This document shows, piece after piece, positions 56,326 through 64,000 of a stretch of DNA of 64,000 nt (position 1 is the first letter of the stretch; the number at the start of each line of letters is the position of its first letter). The notes below the pieces were generated by a model. That model ran no database searches and had not been told where the DNA came from. It saw only the letters and a program-made list of their open reading frames with translations. The DNA is from Powellomyces hirtus (Eukaryota > Chytridiomycota > Chytridiomycetes > Spizellomycetales > Powellomycetaceae). Location of the stretch: the NCBI GenBank assembly GCA_025526995.1, contig JAHLKG010000028.1:124001-188000 (forward strand). Direction: 5' to 3'. Position numbers and translations under genes: made by a program.

Positions 56326-59300
56326 CTACCAGCGCTCACCGCTCTCGTCGTGCGCCTTCATCTCGCGGCGTCCCTCTCTGACTTCCCTATCGAGCGCGCG
56401 CTTGACGGTGGCGGGGGTCGGGGGGACCATGTACGTGACGACCTGTTTGCAGGCGAGCACGGCGTGTTCGAAAATGAGCACAAACGCCAGTTTGGCCGCC
56501 AGCGCGTGGTGGTTGGGCGGGAAATGCTGCACAATGAACGCGTGGAACGTTGACGAGGAGAAGGCAATCACGAGCGCGTTCAGCGGCGCCCCGAGCGAGG
56601 ATATCGTTTTCATAATGGATGTCCAGAGGCCGATGGATTGGGCTGAGGGAGGTGATGAGTTTCGAAAAATTGATTCTTTGAGCGAGCCGCGGGAGGGGTT
56701 GGGGGGGGGGGGGGGGAGAAGGGGATGGAAGAAACCTACCCCGCTGCGCCCACGGTCGTCGGTACTCAAACAACATCTTATACGAATCTGCCCACGCAAC
56801 AAACAAAAAACCCGCACTCTTTCAGCACACATGTTCGCACTTGTCCACTCCGTTTACTCCAGACCACCCACTCACCCACTCTAATATCGACCACATTATT
56901 CAAAATCGCAAAACACGGCGCGAGGGGAAACGCGCACGAAAACAAGGCAATATAGCCAAACTGGATCACCGTCATCCCGTAGTCCTGGCACAGCACTTCG
57001 TCGTCGTAGTTGAAGAGGACCTCGTCTCGCGCGTATTGCGGGATGGGTGCGCGCGCCGGGAGGGCGGGCGGTGAAGACGATGATGATAGTGCCGCGGGTG
57101 TGGGAGGAGCGATGGTGATGGTGCTGAGCGTGGTGTGGTGGGTGGTCCGGTGGGAGGACTGCTTGTTTTTGATTTTTGCTTTGGTTGTTTTGGGCGGGTA
57201 GGAGGCATGCGTGTGGTTGTCGGTGTGGTTGTGACCGTCATAAGTCCGTTGCAGGCGTTTAAGGAGGATCCGGATGCGGTGGACAAACCATCTGGGGGGA
57301 AACGAGACCGACCGACACTCTATGCATTAGCAACAAAACAACAGAAACCGGCAATAAACACCACGTCACACATCTTGCATACGTACGGCCACACCGCCTT
57401 CTGCGCACTCCTCACAAACTGCAACCCCACAAAAATGATCGCCATCTGGAGGGACAATTCCTGCATGCACGAGACGTTTCTCCCATCATCATCATGTCCA
57501 ACCGGCGTCGTCGTCGGTTGTTCATCATCTCCCTCCTCGCCGCCAAAGCCGCCAATGTTGACCGGGTTGCATTTCTCGGGCCAGCGACCTAGTACCCATA
57601 AATGATGTGCGTCAAAAAAAAAAACCACAAATATGCGACAACACCAAATACGGGAAGGGGGCGATGACAAACTTTTTTTTTGACGTACCAAGAACGTAAT
57701 GCGTCCCCAACATCCCCTTCACGACGCCGATATAGACAAACACGGCATAGTTGTTGATGAAATTGAACAAGAACGTTTTGAAGATGAACCCATCTTCAAA
57801 CTGTGAATCGTACTTGTAATTATCGTAGCAGTTGATTTTCCACGCAATCGTATAGTACAGCTGTGCAGAGAGCGCGCAAAAAAGGTTTGATTTCAGTACA
57901 GGGACAAAGCGCGCGGGAAAAACACTTTAATGACAACACGCAGCCCATCTTTTTGCTCGGATCCCCCCCCCCCCCCCCCCACTTACCCGCTGTACAACCA
58001 GCACCTGCACAATCTCCACCACACCCCCGACACCTCCACTCACAGCCCACCTCGTAACGCCATTGGCAAAGCGCTCCTGTTTCGCCCACGCCTTGTACGC
58101 CACAATCCCCGCAATGATGGCCACCAGGACCGTCAAGCACAGCCCGACAACACCCAGGGACAGGGCGCGCCGGAAAAACCGGTACGGGTACGGGTCGTGG
58201 CGTTCCGGTGGGTGGACGTCCCACACGGGAGAGGTGCCAGTGGTGGTGGTCGTGGCCGCGGGTTTGGCGGTCTTGGAGGTCCCGTGGATGGTGGATACAG
58301 AGACCCATTGAGGCCGGATCTGCTCTTCGCGCCGGTACTCGGCCACGTCCCAGATGTAGGCGAGGTATTTCTGGCGCCGTTTCCAGAATTCGAGAAAGAG
58401 CGTGGCCCTAGAGTAACGTGCCCCAATCAGTATTTTTTTTCGCCTCAGTGTGCATGCAGAGTGTTGTCGTTTACGCTACCAAAAACTCATTCCAAGCGCA
58501 AACGCGATCGTCGCGCCATTATCAAATACGACAGCCAGTCGCATCATGGACGGTGACATCGATGTAGGAGCCGCAGCAGCAGCAGAGTCGGTGGATACGT
58601 CCATGCGGAGAGCTTTGATGAGACCGTACGTGAATGCGATCAGCCCAAAGAGGGCGGCGGGGACGGCCCAGATTGTGTAGAATGCTGACACGCAAAGAAA
58701 AGGAAAAGACCGGTTGAATTTCTGCGCGGGGGGGGGGGGGGGGAGGGCATGATAATGATAAACAACTTGACAATACCACTAACCCATCCAATCAAAATAA
58801 AACGCAATCTGCTCCCCAACATATTCTCTCACCACATCCACATTCTCCCCCGTGATAAACCCCTTCCACAACGTCTTCCAATTCGCACCACACCACATCC
58901 TCCACAGCTGTTCTCTCAAACACTTGGCCTTGCCCGCTCCCTTCTTCCCTTTCCCAAACCCCGCCTTCATCGCATCACAGTCATGCACGGGGTACCAGTC
59001 CGTATACACATCCGCCTCCAAGAGGTCTCGAATCGTCGTCTGGGAGCGCACGTGGTACGCTTTGGACCGCGCGACGGTGGTGGAGATGGAAGACGGGTCG
59101 AGGGTGTGATGCAGCATGGTCGAGTAGACGAGTTCGGAGCGCCGCGCCGGGTTGAAGAAATTCCAAAACACGTGCGGGATGGAGGTAGCCGCCGGGTCGC
59201 CGTTGAGAAAATTCGTGAGGCGCGAGCGGCGAAACGGCGTGGTGTTGTGCGAGGGCGGGCAAGGCTGCGTTGTGAACATGTACGCCAACAGTTTGGAGAC

Positions 59301-60648
59301 GGTTTCGGTGGTGGACCAGGGTTCGGTCGAGGAGACCGGCGGGGGGAGGGGCGGCGTGGTGGGGCAGTCGAGAGGCGGGGCGACGGGGATTTCGAGGTGG
59401 GGCGAAGCCGGTGCGGGGGGTTTGCAGGGCTTTCCAGCCGGCTTTTGTGGGGGAAATGCGACCGCCCCAAATCAGTAACTCCAAAAACTTGGTGAAATCA
59501 CAACACCCCAACTGCGTCCACACCTTTAAAGCCATCCTCAGCTTCAACTTCTCCGCCTCCTTACACAATGCATCAAACGGCGCCATAATCTTCACATACC
59601 GCTCCTCATGATCATCACTCTCCGGATCCACCTCAATCTCAATAAACAAGTTTGCCAGGAGCATCTGACGCGTGTACAGGCCCCGCGTGATGGCTTCATA
59701 ACTCTCCCGAGTCGACGCTTTAATCGAGTGCGGGTGCGGGTGCGGGTGCGGCGGGGTCGATTTGCGGTGGTGCCGCGAGTGGTAAGGATGGTAGGCGCGC
59801 GTCGAGCGGTGCGGATGCTCGGAATCGACCGTGTATTTAAGAATGGCGTCCCATTCGGTGGATTTGGGTTTAAAGATGATGCGCGTGAGGGCGTCGGCGT
59901 GCGGACGATCGGCTAGGGAGTGAGAGAGCGAGAGCAGCAAGTCAGCCAAAAAAAAAGGAAATTGCTCTACAGCCCCTCACTTTCTGCCCCTACCAAAACA
60001 TCTCAACGCATCCTCCACTGCACCTCGGTTCTCCCTTTTCCACTCGACAATCTCATCAAACAGCTCCACATCCTCCACATACATCAACAGCACGACCCGT
60101 TCATTCTCAATCGTGCGCGTCACCACGTCGTCGTACCCGGGACCCGCCACTTCCAGCAGCACTTGTAACGCGTGTGGGGAAGGGTGGATGTGCGGTGGCT
60201 CGGAACTTGCGGTCGTGCTGGTGGACGAGCTGCTGGTTGCGGTGGGCCACGGTATGTTGTGGTAGGGCGGGGAGGAGGAAACGGGTGGCGAGGCCGGGAG
60301 ACGCGTACGCTCGGACATGAAGGCACGGGTATCAAGATCGAGGTGATTACGCACTCCCTTCTCTAGAAAAAACCCCCCAAAAAACACGTTTTAAGACTCC
60401 CACACACAACTCTCCCCCCTCTGTCATCTCCCACCTTCATCCACCTTCCCATCTCCAGTCTCCACTCTCTCCCGCCGCGCTGTCCTCGCATACTCCCTCG
60501 CAAGCACCTCAAAATTCCAATCCAATTCATCATCGGGGGTTGACAGCCGCTCTCCTGCCTGCAACGGTCCGCGATGCAATGTCGGGCGGCGGCGCAAGGT
60601 CGTCGCTCCGTGTACGTCCGGTTCTGGGAGTCCGGACGCTGCTGGCAT
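56326..60648 (-). CDS. Anoctamin/TMEM16-family membrane protein
   Basis: Family members are calcium-activated lipid scramblases or channels, or ER-plasma membrane tethers such as yeast Ist2. The start at 60648 gives MPAASGLPEPDVHG; later N-terminal exons are cytosolic with an HPHPHPH repeat. The dimerisation/entry region includes GEQIAFYFDWMAFYTIWAVP, the anoctamin YFAWLGFYT signature. It continues FALGMSFWATLFLEFWKRRQ and VGLCLTVLVAIIAGIVAY, then YYTIAWKINCYDNYKYDSQF and NFINNYAVFVYIGVVKG. The ion-binding region downstream includes YDDEVLCQDYGMTVIQFGYI and FAILNNVVDIR. The final exon has GAPLNALVIAFSSSTFHAF. At least ten exons are implied. Homopolymer C or G runs sit in several introns (56701, 57965, 58727). 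The stop is 56328-56326. I cannot tell scramblase from tether by eye. Confidence 0.85.
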
Positions 60649-61594
60649 CACGTCCGTGCGTGCGTGCGGATATATATATATCTATCCGGATCTGCCTGTC
60701 ACTCTGGTGGGCTTCTAGAATACAAAGTCGGTGCCCGAGAGTGAAAAAAGACGTGTTTTTCTTATGAGGTTTTTGTATTTCGCTTCTCTCTGATACGTTT
60801 GTTGAGTCTGAGCGTGGTAGGCTGTGTAGATACTTGATAGACGAAAGCTCTAACTTGAATCAAGAACAAAAAAAAAAGAATCTTGGGAAAAGGGGGTGTG
60901 TGTGTGAACGTAACCACTCATCAGACGCGTGGGGAATTTGAGCTACGCGTCCAAATCAATTGACAAGCCACACCCTACATCGCAATTCCCACACATATCG
61001 AAAGAAATTCCCATACGCGTCTGTTATATACAACGTTCTTATTTATATCTATGTGCAAGGTGTGCCTGTGCGTGTGCATCTGACGCGTGGGTTTGTGGCG
61101 TGATGATGTGTCGTGTGAGAATGTCTGTTGTTGGGTGTGGGTGTGTGGGGCGCTGATGTGTATGTATGTTTTGGCTGTGGGCCCACCCCTCAGGAATGCA
61201 CTACCACAACTATACCACCGTTTCATGTCCCGGGACCAAGTGCATAACCGCCCACGCCCCCGCGCGCGCGTGTGATCCGGAGTTCCTCTAACCACCGGTT
61301 TTGTTCGTTTCGTTTCGTTTCGTTTCGGTCGTGCCTGTAGATGCGGATAGAGGTATTTTTTGTGCCATTCTGTGCATGACGCGTAGAGGAGTGGGGTACG
61401 CATCACCCAAAAGTTGACGGCTCTCCCGGGGAGGGTGTCGGATGTGGGGTTTTGTTTGACTGAATTGGAATGGTCCTCCTTCATGCGTGGACCGTGTGGC
61501 GAGTGATAGCCGCGCGTGTTTCCGCGGAGGAGAGGGGGCTGAGAGGAGAGGAATAGGATACGGCTACTCACCCAACCCCCACTATCTTCCCCCG
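60649..61594. promoter_or_regulatory. Anoctamin upstream region with a cluster of ACGCGT boxes
   Basis: Five copies of the palindrome ACGCGT lie at 60925, 60945, 61015, 61083 and 61379, that is 277-735 bp upstream of the anoctamin start. ACGCGT is the MCB site bound by MBF-type cell-cycle factors in fungi. A cgttt repeat (about 61303-61327) and a tatata run (about 60671-60680) are also present. No gene is seen. Confidence 0.5.
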
Positions 61595-64000
61595 CTACGT
61601 GACCCCATTCATATGACAGCCATCCGCCGCGTCTTCCTGCGCGTCATTGTCCGCCGCCGCCGCCGCCGCCGCCGCCGGCGGACTCGCCACCAGCAGGGCG
61701 GCTTCGGACGCCATCTCGATAATCTTGGCAAACAGGCATTTGCGGTCATATGGTTTGACCATGTAGTCGTTCATGCCGGCTTGCATGGCGCGCAGGCGGG
61801 ACTCGTCGCGCGCGTTGCCCGAGAGACCGAGGATCGGCAGTTGCGGGGACGGGGTGAGGGCCGGGGTGGCGGTGGGTGGTGTTGGACGAGCGGCAGCGGC
61901 AGTGGGGGACGACGAGGAGGAGAACGACGGACTGCATGTTGTAGTTGTTGTGGTGGCGGGCGTATACGACGCCGCAGGTGCTAGTTCCTTCTGTGCTTGC
62001 AGCATTGTCGTAGAAGAGCCGTGGGTCGACCCGGCAGCAGCGCCCTGGCGAACGCGTTCCAATTCCCTAATCCTCGTCGTGGCCTGGAGGCCGTCCATGA
62101 CGGGCATCTCAATATCCATAATCACCACATCAAACTTCTCCACCGTCGTCAACTGCACGGCTTCAAGACCATTATTCGCGACCGAGAACTTGAACCCGAC
62201 CAGTTCCAACTGGCGCGAGAGGACCCGTTGGTTGACGATATTGTCTTCCACGATCAGCACGCGGAGGTCCGACGGTAAGAGGCCCCCCGTGGCGATGGAT
62301 GCGGGGATCGACCCGTGGGAACGGCGGCGCGTGGCGGCGAGGGAACCGCGCCGGGAGGCGGGTGGTGGGGCGGGTGGCCGCCGGCGTTCGCACGAGAATT
62401 GGACGCGGAATTCGGCCCCGTGGCCCTTGGTGCTGGTGACGCTGATGGTGCCGTTCATGTACTCGACGAGTTCTTTGCAGATGAAGAGACCGAGGCCTGA
62501 GCCACCATACTCTCTGCAAAAGAGATGGGTCCGGCGACGAATTTAGATAAACAAAAAGTTACTCCAAACTGACTCCAAAAGCATTCTAAACGACATCCAA
62601 ACTCACCTATACGTCTTCCCATTCGCCTGCGAAAATCGCTTATAGAGCGTCGTCTGCTCCTCGGGCGTCATCCCAATCCCCGTATCCCTCACGGTCAAGG
62701 TCAAGGTCACCTCATGCTGTCCCAACCCGCTCGGAACCGCCCCCGTCGACGTATTGAACGGTGGGGCGTCGGGCGGGGTCAGAGTTCCGGGGTTGACACA
62801 CCCTTCACCCTCCAATTCCAGCCCAATTCGGATATCCTTGACCGTGGACTTTTCGGTGAATTTCATGGCATTCGTGAGGAGGTTGAACGCGATCTGGGAG
62901 AGGCGGTCCGAGTCGATAAACACTTCATCGGCGGGAGGAAGATCGGCTGGGTTGATGATGCTGCCGCGGTTGGTGCAGCTAGCAGCCCCACAGCTCTTAA
63001 GGGCGGTTTCGAGTCGAATCCCCTTTTTCTCCCCTTCAGCGCTAAACATGGTCACGACGCGGGCCAGCACTTGAGCCGGGTCACACCATGTCGGGTTGAG
63101 GATGATGCGTTTGGCGCCAAGTTTAGACAGATTCAGGACATCGTCCACAATAACCTGCTGGTGACGCGCACACATCTGTATCGCATTGATCGCTTCAAGG
63201 TCTTGGTCGACTTGTTCCTGCACGGCTTCCGCATCGTCCTTGTCGTCCGTAGCCGTTTGTGAGTTGCATAGGCTCTTGCGAGACGCCCGCGCCTCGGCGC
63301 TCGTTCTCAGAAGATCGGCATTGTTGCTACAAAATTATAAGCGTTGACATGAGGCACATGAGCTGGGCACGCCCATCACTGCCGTGCGTTCTTACATGAT
63401 GCCGTTGAGCGGATTTCTCATTTCGTGGCAAATCATATCTATAACTGCGGACGGTAATCGGGTGTCAGGAGTTCGGTCCTATCCAGAGATATTTAGATTC
63501 AAATACGTACAACTCTCCTGGTGCCGCCGTCGTTCGTCAGCTTCATTGGCGCGTTTCCGTTCCGCCTCAATTTCTTTCAATTTCATCTGCATGCGTTCCC
63601 GTGCCGCCTGTTTCTGTTCCGTCACGTCCAGAGTCGCAGTGAACCATTCCGGGGGCTGACCCGGCACGCAGAGGGGAGTCGAATGGCCCATAATGTCGCG
63701 TGCGGTCCCGTCGGCTCGCATCCACCGGAACTCTGTGGAAAAGGGCACTTTCTGAGGTCCATTGGCGGCATTAAAGGTAGCCAGGATCCCTTCCCGATCC
63801 GCCGGATGGATGTGGTCCGCCCACGAAGCCCACGTTGCCGGATCCGAGTCTGCGGCAAATCCAGCCAGGTTGAGCCAATGCTGGTTAGCGTATAACGGAC
63901 GCCCGTGTTCGTCTCCAATCGCGATACCGACGGGGGCAAACGAACACACCATCTGGAACTGGGATTCGCGCATGTGGAGATCCTTGGTCAGCTTTTTCCG
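61595..64000 (-). CDS. Hybrid histidine kinase (PAS-HisKA-HATPase-REC), N-terminus outside the window
   Basis: This is a phosphorelay sensor. From the right edge: a PAS/PAC unit (FAPVGIAIGDEHGRPLYANQ to WFTATLDVTEQKQ), a coiled linker, and the H box FIDMICHEMRNPLNGIM with phospho-acceptor His. A helical dimerisation segment carries QQVIVDDVLNLSKL. The ATPase domain has N box NLLTNAMKF, G1 DTGIGM, F box FSQAN and G2 GGSGLGLFIC. The receiver domain reads LRVLIVEDNIVNQRVL, VVIMDIEMPVMDG with phospho-acceptor Asp, GLSGNAR and the conserved Lys in YMVKPY. An insert of about 75 residues, Ala/Ser/Thr/Pro-rich, sits inside the receiver between the phospho-Asp helix and GLSGNAR. An alanine run (61655-61677) precedes the end at 61595. 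The substrate HPt protein is not in the window. Confidence 0.93.

Overview
The window looks like nuclear DNA of a zoosporic (chytrid-type) fungus. Genes are split by many short introns of roughly 50-110 nt. The gene set is fungal: a hybrid histidine kinase, a Yop1/REEP family, an ornithine carrier and an alpha-arrestin. It also holds genes usually retained in organisms with centrioles or flagella (CEP44-like, UBXN11-like), plus a class C GPCR and an anoctamin. The species assignment is inference; I recognise no species-specific marker.

Layout. Positions 1-8.2 kb are repeat-rich. A 1.1 kb segment at the left edge is repeated at 7138-8244 and carries the 5' half of an unrecognised multi-exon minus-strand gene. 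A probable MITE, a 242-bp tandem repeat, degenerate minisatellites and two weak plus-strand hypothetical genes lie between the copies. From 8.6 to 34.5 kb the DNA is gene-dense: PSO2/SNM1-like nuclease (+), alpha-arrestin (-), 6-phosphogluconate dehydrogenase (-), CEP44-like protein (-), class C GPCR (-), LRR-RhoGEF (-), UBXN11-like (+), a small hypothetical gene (-) and YOS1 (+). From 35 to 41.6 kb there is a second accessory island with one large ORF. It reads as a NACHT/NLR-like protein whose nucleotide-binding motifs have lost their key residues. From 41.6 to 64 kb lie RPB11 (-), two convergent REEP paralogs, a low-complexity hypothetical gene (-), an ornithine carrier (+), a PH-domain protein (+), tRNA-Gly(TCC) (-), an anoctamin (-) and a hybrid histidine kinase (-) that runs off the right edge.

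Functional themes. These are DNA crosslink repair (PSO2 with a C-terminal ubiquitin-binding finger and PCNA box), membrane and ER shaping or traffic (two REEPs, YOS1, anoctamin), signalling (GPCR, RhoGEF, arrestin, histidine kinase) and centriole-related functions. The LRR-RhoGEF and the UBXN11-like gene share one divergent promoter of about 325 bp. In animals UBXN11 (Socius) is described as a Rho-family (Rnd) partner, so the pairing may be meaningful.

Exon joins were read by eye from splice signals, frame and family expectation. Gene ends are firm where a family-consistent start or stop is named, and approximate otherwise.
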